Source of the DNA: Planctomycetota bacterium
GTDB taxonomy: Bacteria > Planctomycetota > UBA1135 > JADKAF01
Assembly: GCA_016719295.1 (NCBI GenBank)
Contig: JADKAF010000001.1
Location: 3,844,001 to 3,908,000 of the forward strand
DNA: 64,000 nt
Direction: 5' to 3'
Both the position numbers and the translations under genes were made by a program. This document shows, piece after piece, positions 35,499-43,615 of the stretch. Numbering within the stretch: position 1 is the stretch's first letter; every line of letters begins with the position of its first letter. The notes below the pieces were generated by a model. The model was not told where the DNA came from, ran no database searches, and was given only the letters and a program-made list of their open reading frames with translations.

Positions 35499-35572
35499 GG
35501 TCCCGTAGCTCAGCTGGATAGAGCATCGGTCTTCGGAACCGAGGGTCGGGGGTTCGAATCCCTCCGGGATCA
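35499..35572 (+). tRNA. tRNA-Arg (anticodon TCG)
   Basis: 74 nt cloverleaf. Acceptor GGTCCCG pairs with CGGGATC (one G-U), discriminator A. The D arm has AGCTCAGCTGGATAGAGC, the anticodon stem is TCGGT/ACCGA with loop CTTCGGA (anticodon TCG), and the T arm GGGGG-TTCGAAT-CCCTC is canonical. CCA is not encoded. Accessory DNA starts on its 3' side, the usual site for integrative elements. Confidence 0.95.
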
Positions 35573-35576
35573 TCGC

Positions 35577-35603
35577 GTAAGTCTTTGCGGGGGCAAGACT
35601 TAC
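35577..35603 (+). terminator. Hairpin just after tRNA-Arg
   Basis: GTAAGTCTT(T)GC pairs with GCAAGACTTAC with one bulged T and a 4-base G loop. It starts five bases after the tRNA and probably ends its transcript; it could also be part of an attachment site. Confidence 0.5.
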
Positions 35604-36833
35604 GAACTCGCCCATCGGGGCGTGGGGGCGCGGATGGCGCCGAACTCACCACAAATGTCACCATTTCTGCGGCGTGTTTGCCGGGACGGGTGACACAGCG
35701 CGACGCAGGTGGACAGGGTGATCGGCGGGGACGATCGCTCGATTTCGCGGGCGGACACCGCGGGACACTGTGCACCAAGGAGGGAGGGGAGCGCGGGGTC
35801 GGCCGCCGGTCTCCTGCCGCGATCCGCGCGCTCGTCGTGGCCGCGCTGCCGATGGGGTCGCGGGTGCCGTGGATCGCCGTGGCTATCCCCGAGCTCGAGG
35901 TCGCCAGGGTGGGCGCGCGGATCCGCGCGTGGTGATCGTGGCGGGAGCCGACGCGCCGCGTCGAGATCCCTTCGGCCACGCCGGGCCGGAGCATCCAGCC
36001 GCGCGTCTCGGGACCTTTCGCGCCAGCCGATCGATCGCGAGCAGACGCGGCGGTCGTGGTGGGCTTCGTCGTGCGCGTGACGCATTCGACTCAGGGCGCG
36101 GATCCCAACGAACAGCGTGATCCGCAGTCCGGTATCCGGCGCAGGAGGCGGCTCGGTGCACGACCAGGATGGGGCTGGCGACGCTCCCTCAGCTGACCTC
36201 GGGTCGCGTCGGTCGGGAAAAATCTCGGCGCCTTCTTTGAGATGGTCAGCCGGCCGCAACTGACAACGCCACAACCACTTGGACTCAGCCGGATGGAGGC
36301 GCGGGTCCGAGCGCCTCAGGAAAAATCCCGAGTCGCACGACCTCTTTCGCCGCGAAATCCCCCAGACATATCACCGAGCGCGTGCTCGGTCGGTCCGGCT
36401 GAGCCAGGATCCGAGGCGCGGTGCCTCGGGGCGAGGGTCGGAGCAAGAAATCCGGAATCGTTGGCGGACGGTGCCCACGGATCTCGTGTTGGTGGGTGCC
36501 GACGCTGGTGTCGGTCGGTCCGGTCCTGTCATTGTTCAGGGCGTGCGCTTCGGCGGTGGGGGGCGGGGCGGGCGGATGATTCGGTGGAAGGTTCGCGGTT
36601 ACCGCGGGCGGAACACGTGCTAGGTGGACCTGGACCCAGCGATCTGCCAGCTGCTGACGCGGCTCGTCGTACCGGGTGTAGCGGTGAGCGAGGTGCGGTC
36701 TGGCCTCTGCAGGACATTTTCACTGGTCGGGCGAAGCCGAGGCGCCGCGGTGGCAGCGCATTCTACGATAGAAACGCGATTCTCATACCTTAGATAGCCG
36801 GACATGTCCTGCCTGGGACCGTAGCGAGACAAC
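35604..36833. other. 1.2 kb without a supported gene
   Basis: Open frames exist on both strands, but none has a recognisable family, a good ribosome site or consistent codon use. GC is high until about 36,740 and then falls sharply, which marks the change to imported DNA. Confidence 0.5.
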
Positions 36834-37184
36834 ATGTTTGAAGCGCAACTCCTTCTGGGCTCGCCGGGCTTTACCGGAATCACGGTCGTCTTCGGGCCGT
36901 GGCTTTCCAGAAAGGCAGACAATATGCTTGCCACGCTAGATGTGGCGGCGCTGAGCGATGGCGCAGATTTAGTGATAAAGCTGTGGCACAAGAATCGAGA
37001 TGATGTTGGCAACGGGTCAGTCCACTCTGCCTTCTCACCTCGAACATCTACCGGGAGGATCTCTAAAGAGTTTCTCGGCCTGAAGGAACTGGTCCGATAC
37101 GAGTTTCAGGTAGGAACTGGACCTTCTGAGTGGGTCCTGTTCCGAATGTTGGACATCGTGTGGTTTGATACTCTCGGAGCATGA
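36834..37184 (+). CDS. Small protein of unknown family, tandem paralogue 1
   Basis: 116 residues, no family recognised. It begins MFEAQLLLGSPGF and shares a frame of conserved positions with the next gene: PW(L/F)xRxxDN, LATLDVAALSDGADLVIKL, HKNRDDVGNGS, then LKELVRYEFQVG and EWVLFRMLDIVWF. Alternating hydrophobic residues suggest a beta-rich domain. No signal peptide, Cys or membrane segment is visible. Codon use and GC are lower than in the host genes. It is 24 bases upstream of the second copy and likely co-transcribed with it. Ribosome site is weak (AGCGAG). Confidence 0.7.
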   Translation: MFEAQLLLGSPGFTGITVVFGPWLSRKADNMLATLDVAALSDGADLVIKLWHKNRDDVGNGSVHSAFSPRTSTGRISKEFLGLKELVRYEFQVGTGPSEWVLFRMLDIVWFDTLGA

Positions 37185-37208
37185 ACACAAGCCAAGTGAG
37201 GATTTGAC

Positions 37209-37571
37209 ATGTTCGAAGCTCAACTGCTCATCTCGAAGACGACCGTTGGTACGAAGGTTTACAGCCCGTGGTTCCCGCGACAGTCCGACAACGCCACTTT
37301 CCAAGTGGAAGTAGTGCAACGCAGCGACAACGCAACTCTCAAGGTGGAAGCCGTTCACAAGAACTCTGAAGATACAGGTAACGGCACAGAAGTCACTCCC
37401 GCGATAGTGGCGGCCGCCACTGCGGTAGACATCTACTCGGCTGAGATCACTGCACTCAAGGAGATGGTTCGCTTCAAATTCACCGTTACGGGAACCACCG
37501 GCGAATGGGTGCTGTTCCGGATGCTTCCGACGAGCTGGTACGCCGCCGTAAACGCTGGCAACACATCGTAG
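37209..37571 (+). CDS. Small protein of unknown family, tandem paralogue 2
   Basis: 120 residues; clear paralogue of the preceding gene: MFEAQLLISKT, YSPWFPRQSDNATFQVEVVQ, NATLKVEAVHKNSEDTGNGT, LKEMVRFKFTVTG and GEWVLFRMLPTSWY. Two near-identical VEVV/VEAV strands separated by SDNATLK suggest an internal beta hairpin. A GAGGA ribosome site lies 10 bases upstream. Tandem duplication within imported DNA suggests selection for several variants of a binding or structural protein; the function itself is unknown. Confidence 0.72.
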   Translation: MFEAQLLISKTTVGTKVYSPWFPRQSDNATFQVEVVQRSDNATLKVEAVHKNSEDTGNGTEVTPAIVAAATAVDIYSAEITALKEMVRFKFTVTGTTGEWVLFRMLPTSWYAAVNAGNTS

Positions 37572-37997
37572 GCGCTTCCGATTTCGCATCCAACGTCGAA
37601 ACCCAGGCGTCTTCCTTGGTGCGAGCAGATGCAGGGGGGCAAGGTTTCCCATGTTCACGACTACTGGATGTCCCGGTCATGCATCGGCTGCGAGTTGTAA
37701 GTGCGCTTCTTTTTCAGCTTGTGGCGACGGGGACGAGCCGGAGCTCAGCAAAACGGCAAGCTGGATCTGGAAGAAAGAAAGAGAAGTGATGTCGGAGGTG
37801 GGAGTCGGGCGGAGGGTGCAAGGGAAGGATGCCGGCAACCAGGGACGAGTCTCGTGCTACGAGACGCTGGAAAAGAAGCCCCCACTGTTTGTGCACCACG
37901 GAGGGCCGAGCGGCACTGGAATCTGGAAGGCCCCGCAGGCCGTCCAACTGATCAGGCGATCCCAAGGCGACGCGCCTCGGTGATGTTGGGTGCCTAG
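37572..37997. other. Gap with no supported gene
   Basis: A plus-strand frame of 110 codons starts at 37651 but has no ribosome site or family. A 7-bp hairpin GTCTCGT/ACGAGAC is present at 37849-37865. The region may hold the promoter of the next three-gene unit. Confidence 0.4.
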
Positions 37998-38150
37998 ATG
38001 GGAAAGCAGTTCTCACGCACGACAGCATCAGCTGGCCAAAGGAATAGTGCCCCCATGGAAGCGCTCCAGATAAAAATCGACGCTGCGATGAGTGACAAGA
38101 GTACACCCGTGGCGTTAACGAACAGCTACCACACAAAGGGCTCGCAATGA
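37998..38150 (+). CDS. 50-residue ORF coupled to the next gene
   Basis: Short open frame MGKQFSRTTASAGQRNSA to HTKGSQ, polar and slightly basic with no motif. Its TGA overlaps the ATG of the next gene (ATGA at 38147-38150), the classic layout of translational coupling. It is too short for family assignment and could be a leader peptide or a small partner protein. Confidence 0.5.
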   Translation: MGKQFSRTTASAGQRNSAPMEALQIKIDAAMSDKSTPVALTNSYHTKGSQ

Positions 38151-39367
38151 GTATCGCGGGTTGGAAACCGCCTGGCTTCACCGGCGACGGTGACTGCTGT
38201 TGCAAGCCAGGCGAATCGCCTTGCGACCTCTCACAGGGCGGAACGTCTTCATCTTCTACGCCGACTGGCACCGGAATCCAAGAACCCAGAGGCCCTGTGA
38301 CGCAGACTGGTCCTGCGAGTCCGGCGATGCCAACGCCGACTACCCCTTCATCTAGAGCGCGGCTTCAAGGGGGCCCAATCACTGGTCCTGGCGAGCCTCG
38401 GCAGGAGCCTACTGGTCCTACGGAGCCCCAGGATCCATCATTGCCCGGGTTCCCGAACTGGTGGTGGCCTAGTTGGCCCGTGCCCATTCCATCTCCCTAT
38501 GAAGAAAGCGAAAAGAAGTCTCTTGCGGGACCGTCGACTTACATCCTTTCATTTATTCCAGACATTCCCGGTCTCCCGTTCCCACTGAACATTTTGTACA
38601 ACCCAGACCCAGATACAGAGCATACTCGTGAGCTCACCCAGCGCTGGGAGAGAGCCGGAAGGCAGGCCAAGGCAGGAGACAGGGCATCACTGGAGAAGGA
38701 AGCACGCGATTCAGGAATTAACTACTCAGAAGGCACAACGGAAGCTCCCTGTCCAGGGGAGAAGCCGAGTACAGTGGTACATGCTCCGGCGCCCATGCCG
38801 CCCGGATTTTTTGCAACCCACGGACTGCCGGAGTACCGCAATATCAACTATGTACGTGTAACCTTGGAGTGCTTCAGGGAGGCGGGCAAGAAGGAATTCT
38901 CTCTCGTCGGGTCGGAGATTGACGCCTATCAATTCTGTGGTTACACGCCGGAGCCAGCCTTACATGGGTTTAGTGCCACGTGGCAAGATCTCGTTGTTGG
39001 AGTCCGGCGCTATGCGGGCGCTAGATGCAGCTCGGACATGGAGGTAGTGTCCAATGGTCAGTGCGTGGCCGTAAGTCACGTCAACCGCTTCAGGCTCGGC
39101 AAGATCGATGATTTCTTGCAAATGGTCTTTCAGAACGGAGTGTGGGCCGCGACAGCGTGGTCGAAGATCTGCTACAAGTTCTGCTGTGACGGCACGTTCT
39201 CCGTAAGCTTCTCCGGTAGCATCGTTCCATCGCACTGGGGCTATATCGATAATGCGCGCCGGTGGACATCCAATATGACTGTCCCAGAACTCGAACAGTT
39301 CATGCAGCACGGTGCTGGTGATGCACCACGCTCTAACAGATCGTTCAGGCTTCTCCGCAGAGGATAA
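38147..39367 (+). CDS. Cys- and Pro-rich protein of unknown function
   Basis: 406 residues, no known family. The N-terminal about 130 residues are disordered and rich in Pro, Thr, Ser and Gly, and begin with a Cys cluster (GDGDCCCKPGESPCDL) that could bind metal. A short aromatic stretch (NWWWPSWPVPIPSPY) follows. The C-terminal about 190 residues look folded: VRVTLECFREAGKKEF, then CGYTPEPALHGFSATWQDLV, SSDMEVVSNGQC and KICYKFCCDGTFSVSFSG. A disordered head with a compact tail is common in secreted effectors and toxins, but no nuclease or protease motif is seen. The small membrane-protein gene follows after eight bases and could be its immunity or export partner; that is inference. Confidence 0.6.
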   Translation: MSIAGWKPPGFTGDGDCCCKPGESPCDLSQGGTSSSSTPTGTGIQEPRGPVTQTGPASPAMPTPTTPSSRARLQGGPITGPGEPRQEPTGPTEPQDPSLPGFPNWWWPSWPVPIPSPYEESEKKSLAGPSTYILSFIPDIPGLPFPLNILYNPDPDTEHTRELTQRWERAGRQAKAGDRASLEKEARDSGINYSEGTTEAPCPGEKPSTVVHAPAPMPPGFFATHGLPEYRNINYVRVTLECFREAGKKEFSLVGSEIDAYQFCGYTPEPALHGFSATWQDLVVGVRRYAGARCSSDMEVVSNGQCVAVSHVNRFRLGKIDDFLQMVFQNGVWAATAWSKICYKFCCDGTFSVSFSGSIVPSHWGYIDNARRWTSNMTVPELEQFMQHGAGDAPRSNRSFRLLRRG

Positions 39368-39375
39368 CGACCATC

Positions 39376-39663
39376 ATGCAAAGCGCTTTCGTTGCGATGC
39401 GCTGGGCCTCAGTCGGTGGCGCCCTCGTGGCAGTCTTATATGTACCAGCAGGCATGCTTATTTATACATTAGGTTTAGATCTACGATTGTTCCTGATAGC
39501 TCCTGCTCGAGTGCTGGTGTCCATTGGACTGATTGGCTCGTTCGTCACCGTCGTAGTCTCAGATGAGCGACGCCAAGATGGAGCGCTGCATTCTACTTGC
39601 CTTGTAGTTTGCATTCTGTGGTTTCTATTTCCATTCCTTTTTCTTGTACGCGGGCTGCCCTGA
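39376..39663 (+). CDS. Small membrane protein, three predicted segments
   Basis: 95 residues with hydrophobic segments at about 12-34, 38-60 and 75-93 (GGALVAVLYVPAGMLIYTLG, FLIAPARVLVSIGLIGSF, CLVVCILWFLFPFLFLVRG) and a short charged loop VSDERRQDG. No family is recognised. It lies eight bases after the Cys/Pro-rich gene with AGAGG 12 bases upstream, so the two form one unit. Confidence 0.65.
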   Translation: MQSAFVAMRWASVGGALVAVLYVPAGMLIYTLGLDLRLFLIAPARVLVSIGLIGSFVTVVVSDERRQDGALHSTCLVVCILWFLFPFLFLVRGLP

Positions 39664-39857
39664 TTTGCGGGGCTATCCACCGATTGAGTCCGGACGCTTG
39701 CTGTCGTGGACAGGTGTCGTGGCACAGAAAGAGTGTTCCATCACGCACCGGCCCCATCTGCCCCGTCACGGGTTCGTCGATCCAGGTTGAAGCCCTGCGC
39801 TCTCTCAAGACATCCCGGCATTCGACACCCGGATATCCGGCAAGCAGGCTCCAGCCG

Positions 39858-39878
39858 GAGGCGGACGAACTCCGCCTC
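39858..39878. terminator. Hairpin downstream of the membrane-protein gene
   Basis: Perfect 8-bp stem GAGGCGGA/TCCGCCTC, loop CGAAC. No U-run; could end the three-gene transcript starting at 37998. Confidence 0.35.
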
Positions 39879-39894
39879 GACCGCCCGCCTTGCC

Positions 39895-40042
39895 CTACCC
39901 CCGCCACCTCTCCACGAGCGCCAGGAGGTCTCGGAGCCGGTGGCGGAGGTCGAGGGCGGAGGGTGGGAGGTGCAGCGTGGTTGCGGAGATCGCTTGGTTG
40001 TCGCGGCAGACCAGCCGCGGAGCTAGATTCTTGCGGATCTCC
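39895..40042 (-). pseudogene. Short C-terminal gene remnant
   Basis: A minus-strand frame closed at its 5' side by TGA encodes KEIRKNLAPRLVCRDNQA followed by a helical tail LDLRHRLRDLLALVERWRG and a TAG at 39895-39897. The tail has regular heptad-like Leu and Arg spacing, and its coding DNA is the left copy of a 45-bp direct repeat. It resembles loosely the C-terminal tail of the GRPPG-motif proteins at 45653 and 47348. Likely a leftover 3' gene end. Confidence 0.35.
39911..39955. repeat. 45-bp direct repeat, left copy
   Basis: Starts TCCACGAGCGCCAGGAGGTC and ends GGTGGCGGAGG(T)CGAG. The right copy is at 41033-41077, with two mismatches in 45. The two copies bracket the gene at 40068-40943. 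Confidence 0.8.
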
Positions 40043-40067
40043 TTGAATCAGCGGAGCATAAGACGCG

Positions 40068-40943
40068 ATGACCGCAGATGATCGAATCATTAGCAGATTC
40101 AATTCGCCTTCGTTTAAGGAGGTGCTGGGGTCGTGGCATCAAACAAGGAGGACTCTTCACGGACTTGGCCTCTCCGTGGTAGATCGGGGCAGATTCTCGA
40201 ATTACTCCGCACTTCTCACCGCGGCGACCGATGGTCAACCGCATATCCACCAACGAGCCCCACATGAGTTCGTTCATGGAGTAGCGGAGATATCCGCTTT
40301 GGGCTATGTGGTTGAGGAACTAGTGACCAGGAAACTTGCGAAAGGTGTGGAACAGAAGCTCCGCAAGGTTCTCGTGGGAGGAGTTGTTCCTGTGGAGCTG
40401 GAAGATGGGGATGCTTCTCGGAGCACACTCTTCGAGCTGCTGATCGCAGCGTCCCTTCAGAGATGCGGACTCGAGGTTCGGCTGGACGAACCTGACGTGG
40501 TTGTTTCCGATGGGGTTAGACAGTACGGACTCGCGGCAAAGCGGCTTCGCTCCAAGAAACGCGTACGCCAACGAACGCGCGAGGCAATCAGGCAACTCAG
40601 ATCCGCAAGACTGCGAGGATTGATCGCGCTAGACATCTCAGAAGTTTCGAACCCGCGATACGACATCGGGTTCTACAGTGACAGCTCCACCATTCTGGAT
40701 GATCTGGACCACCGAGTCTCGGTGTCAACTTCGCGCTGGGCGCGAGCGATATGGGCTGAGGATCGTGCGGTCAACGTCTGCGGATGCCTGATGTTCGCTT
40801 CGTGGCCATATGCGTCAATGTCGGATCAGAGATTTGGAACGGCAAGCTCGCTGATGGTAACAAACACATGCCTCGAGGACTCCGGGGACTTCGCTTTCCT
40901 GCATGACCTTGCGCTCAGGCTCCAGAGGGATGGATTGCCCTGA
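40068..40943 (+). CDS. PD-(D/E)XK-like nuclease-fold protein
   Basis: 291 residues. The core about 118-200 fits a PD-(D/E)XK nuclease: LFELLIAASLQRCGLEVRL helix (E123), EPDVVVSDG (E141, D143) and YGLAAKRLRSK (K158), followed by RTREAIRQLRSARLRGLIALDIS. The residue two before the Lys is Ala instead of Asp or Glu, so the active site is either altered or complemented by E141. The N-terminal about 110 residues are of unknown fold. A GGAG ribosome site lies upstream. Lower GC than the host and flanked by direct repeats: it looks like a mobile cargo gene, possibly for defence. Confidence 0.62.
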   Translation: MTADDRIISRFNSPSFKEVLGSWHQTRRTLHGLGLSVVDRGRFSNYSALLTAATDGQPHIHQRAPHEFVHGVAEISALGYVVEELVTRKLAKGVEQKLRKVLVGGVVPVELEDGDASRSTLFELLIAASLQRCGLEVRLDEPDVVVSDGVRQYGLAAKRLRSKKRVRQRTREAIRQLRSARLRGLIALDISEVSNPRYDIGFYSDSSTILDDLDHRVSVSTSRWARAIWAEDRAVNVCGCLMFASWPYASMSDQRFGTASSLMVTNTCLEDSGDFAFLHDLALRLQRDGLP

Positions 40944-41032
40944 CGAATGATCGAGCCGCCTCACTGCGATCCGCCCTTCCCACGACGACCTCCGCCTCCC
41001 CATCCGCCCTCCGCCCCCACCCCAGCCACCCC

Positions 41033-41077
41033 TCCACGAGCGCCAGGAGGTCGCGGAGCCGGTGGCGGAGGGCGAGA
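41033..41077. repeat. 45-bp direct repeat, right copy
   Basis: Copy of 39911-39955 with two mismatches, 1,122 bases away, on the other side of the PD-(D/E)XK-like gene. The minus-strand frame again encodes LRHRLRDLLALVE, but the stop codon found in the left copy is absent here. Confidence 0.8.
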
Positions 41078-41240
41078 GATCGGCGAGGCGTCCGGCGCCA
41101 TTGACGATCGCTCGGTTGCGGCGGTGACCGCGTTCGGCGGCGGGTGCGGCGGCAGCGGGGATCTCGAAACGCGGCACAGCCGCGTTCGCTGGTGAGCCCG
41201 AGGGCTCGTTGTGGATTCGGGGATCCCACGGTACCCGGAG

Positions 41241-41534
41241 TCAGAGGCTGGCCTTCTCATCCCATCTATCCCGCAACTCGGCCCTCGACTGCGTCCAGAG
41301 CTTGCCGATCGCGGTGATCGTCTCCTGGATCCGGATCGGCTCTTGATCCTCTCGGCCCATCACCGGCGTCAGCGTGCCTTCGTACTCGCCGACGGCCGCG
41401 AGCAGCATCTCGTGCTCCTTCGTCGCTGCCGGCGTGGACGGCTCCTGCGAGGAGACCACGGGGCGAACGGCGGCATAGGCCAAGGTGCCGGCGCCGAGCA
41501 GGAGAGCGAGAGCGACGAGTCGGGCGCGCGACAT
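41241..41534 (-). CDS. DUF1579-like exported protein, C-terminally truncated
   Basis: 97 residues. Signal peptide MSRARLVALALLLGAGTLAY, then KEHEMLLAAVGEYEGTLTPVMG and RIQETITAIGKLWTQS, the first strands of a DUF1579-type lipocalin-like barrel. The family is about 160-190 residues, so roughly half is missing; the frame ends after RDRWDEKASL. The cut lies at the edge of the accessory region with the direct repeats, which suggests the insertion or a deletion removed the 3' half. Probably non-functional. Confidence 0.6.
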   Translation of the reverse strand: MSRARLVALALLLGAGTLAYAAVRPVVSSQEPSTPAATKEHEMLLAAVGEYEGTLTPVMGREDQEPIRIQETITAIGKLWTQSRAELRDRWDEKASL

Positions 41535-41998
41535 GGGATCTCCTCGGATGAGCGTCTCGCGGGAGGCAGAGAACCCGGTCGGAACGGGGCGAGGAGTCCG
41601 GCGCGGGGACGCGCAAGCTCGCAGGGGAATCGATCGGCGGGCACGACGCAGGGCGCCACCGAGAAAGAAGCCGGCCCATCAGCAGCTCTAGATTCCCGTA
41701 CCGCAACCAAGTTGGCGTTTCCTCAGTTGAAAGCCCAGCGGTAGCTTCGCAGGCCCGATTCCGCGTTCGCGCCCGTCCTGCCGCCTGCATGGCTCCGTCC
41801 TTCCTCGGACGGTGTCGGAGCCGCTCGCTCGAGAGGATCGCCGATGCACCCGTCCCAAGCGCTCATGCTCGCCGGAAGCGCGCGAGTTGCAGTTGATCGA
41901 TCGCGGCGGCGACGCCGAAGTCATCTCGTGAAGGCGCGTCGTCATGCCGCCGGAACGACTCGACGTCCGCATTCCCGAGTCAGCCGGAGCTCCGCGTG
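41535..41998. other. Gap without a recognised gene
   Basis: Divergent upstream region of the DUF1579-like gene and the gene at 41999. GC is host-like. No supported ORF or RNA. Confidence 0.45.
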
Positions 41999-43615
41999 AT
42001 GGACCGGCTGAAGCTCTTCGTGATCGCGGAGACCGCGATCCTCGCCGCCCTCGCCACGACCTGGATGCTCGGAAGAGATCCGGGCGCGAGCAGCGCGTCG
42101 AATGCGTTACGATCTGAGCCCCTGAGCGTTCGACCTGCGGAGCCGATGAACGCAGGTGGAGGCGCGGTACGCGTCGAACGCAGCGCGTCGGCGGCGGAGA
42201 GCGCTGGGCCGCGCGAGGAGATCGACGCCGAGCTCGGCGTCGGCGTCTGCGGAACGGTGCGAGGAGCGCAAGGACAATTCCTGGCCGGCGCCAGCGTGAG
42301 CTTCGTCCGCGACGGCACGTGGCTCTCGGCGAGGACCGCAGCGAACGGCGTGTACGCGCTCGGGGGGCTCGCGCCGGGCTCGTGGCTGCTCCGCGCCGGC
42401 GCGGAGGGACACGCGCGGATCGAGTCGCCGCGCCAGCTCGTGGACGCAGCGTGGCAGACGATCGACGTCGATCTTTCACCTTGGTACGCCGTCCGCGTGC
42501 GCATCGACACGAAGTCGGGTGAGCCGCTCGGCAAAGGGATCGAGGACCAGAATTGGGAAGCGGCACCGTACGTCGTCGCGACGGCCGAACCGCTGGAGCG
42601 GGATCTGCCGCTGACGGAGCACAACCGAGTGCCGCTCTTCGGCGTCGGTCAGTGGAAGAGGGCCGAGGATCTCTCCGAGCCCGCGCGGAGCGAGTTGGGG
42701 ACCGGCGGCTACGCGGGCGAGCTCTACTTGGATCGCGAGCCGCCTGTTTACGCATCGCTCCTGCTGCGGCACCTGCGCTTGGAGACGCAGCGCATCGAGC
42801 CCGGGCAGCGCGAACTCCGCTTCGTCCTGGATCCGAGCGATCTGGAATCGAAGCTCGGCAGCCTGCGCATCCGCTTCGTCGATCCCGACTCCGGTGCACC
42901 TCTCAGCGGCGTGCGAATGAGATTCGCCTCGGCTCAGGGTGTCGGCGGCGAGAAGGTCTCCGATGCCGATGGCCGAGCGCGAATGGAGCACTTGATGCCT
43001 GGCATCGGAGCTCTCGACATCGGCGCCCGGGACCGCGAAGTGATGGAACTTCGCGTGCGGGTGCCTTCGGGGGCCGAGCTCGATCTCGGCGATCTCGCGC
43101 TCTCTCCGCGGGTGATCTGTCGCGGACGCGTGATCGACGAGCGCGGTGAGCCCGCGATGGACACGCACGTGACGTGGGACAATCTCGATCGCCGCTCGTG
43201 GCCTGCGCCGCTCTTCGATCGGCGTTCCGCCGGTCAAGACGCGGAGGGGCGCTTCAACATTCGCGTCGGACGCCAGCGATACGTCTTCCACGGCCGCGAT
43301 CGCCAAGGCCGCCGGGGCTACGCCCTGCTCGATGCTCGCGACGGCGTCGCCGAGGAGGTCGTGCTCCGGCTGCAGTCAGCGGCGCATGTGCGCTTCCGCT
43401 ACGACGCTTCGGAGTGCAGTGGATACCTCGTCGTCATTCACACGCCCGACGGCGCGCCGTTCCACGTCGTCGCACTCGACGGCTCGCTCCTCTCCCGCGG
43501 CGTGGATTTGCCGCCCGGCTCGTATATCGCCACGACCTACGACGCCGCCGACCGGATCGTGAAGGCGCGGCCCTTCACCGTCGGCGCCGAGACCTCGGAG
43601 CTCGCGCTTCCATGA
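41999..43615 (+). CDS. Membrane-anchored carboxypeptidase-regulatory-like protein 1
   Basis: 538 residues. An N-terminal membrane anchor (LKLFVIAETAILAALATTW) is followed by a disordered linker and several beta-sandwich modules of the carboxypeptidase regulatory-like/SpaA type: VCGTVRGAQGQFLAGASVSF with TAANGVYALGGLAPGSWLLRA, LRIRFVDPDSGAPLSGVRM with SDADGRARMEHLMPG, and ICRGRVIDERGEPAMDTHV. These are binding or spacer domains, outside the cytoplasm by topology. No catalytic motif. ATG 41999 or the GTG just before it may start it. The TGA overlaps the ATG of the next, paralogous gene (ATGA), so the pair is translationally coupled. Confidence 0.75.
   Translation: MDRLKLFVIAETAILAALATTWMLGRDPGASSASNALRSEPLSVRPAEPMNAGGGAVRVERSASAAESAGPREEIDAELGVGVCGTVRGAQGQFLAGASVSFVRDGTWLSARTAANGVYALGGLAPGSWLLRAGAEGHARIESPRQLVDAAWQTIDVDLSPWYAVRVRIDTKSGEPLGKGIEDQNWEAAPYVVATAEPLERDLPLTEHNRVPLFGVGQWKRAEDLSEPARSELGTGGYAGELYLDREPPVYASLLLRHLRLETQRIEPGQRELRFVLDPSDLESKLGSLRIRFVDPDSGAPLSGVRMRFASAQGVGGEKVSDADGRARMEHLMPGIGALDIGARDREVMELRVRVPSGAELDLGDLALSPRVICRGRVIDERGEPAMDTHVTWDNLDRRSWPAPLFDRRSAGQDAEGRFNIRVGRQRYVFHGRDRQGRRGYALLDARDGVAEEVVLRLQSAAHVRFRYDASECSGYLVVIHTPDGAPFHVVALDGSLLSRGVDLPPGSYIATTYDAADRIVKARPFTVGAETSELALP

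Noticed and set aside
35449..35994. Minus-strand frame containing GGIRTPDPRFRRPMLYPAEL
   Set aside because: This is the well-known false peptide made by reading a tRNA gene on its opposite strand; the tRNA-Arg at 35499-35572 explains it.
37651..37983. 110-codon plus-strand frame with Cys-rich start
   Set aside because: No ribosome site, overlaps other frames equally open, and no family. A structured RNA was also considered because of a 7-bp hairpin, but no known RNA pattern was seen.
41688..42899. Minus-strand frame of about 400 codons opposite 41,999-43,615
   Set aside because: Arg/Ser-rich shadow of the carboxypeptidase-regulatory-like gene; no ribosome site or motif.
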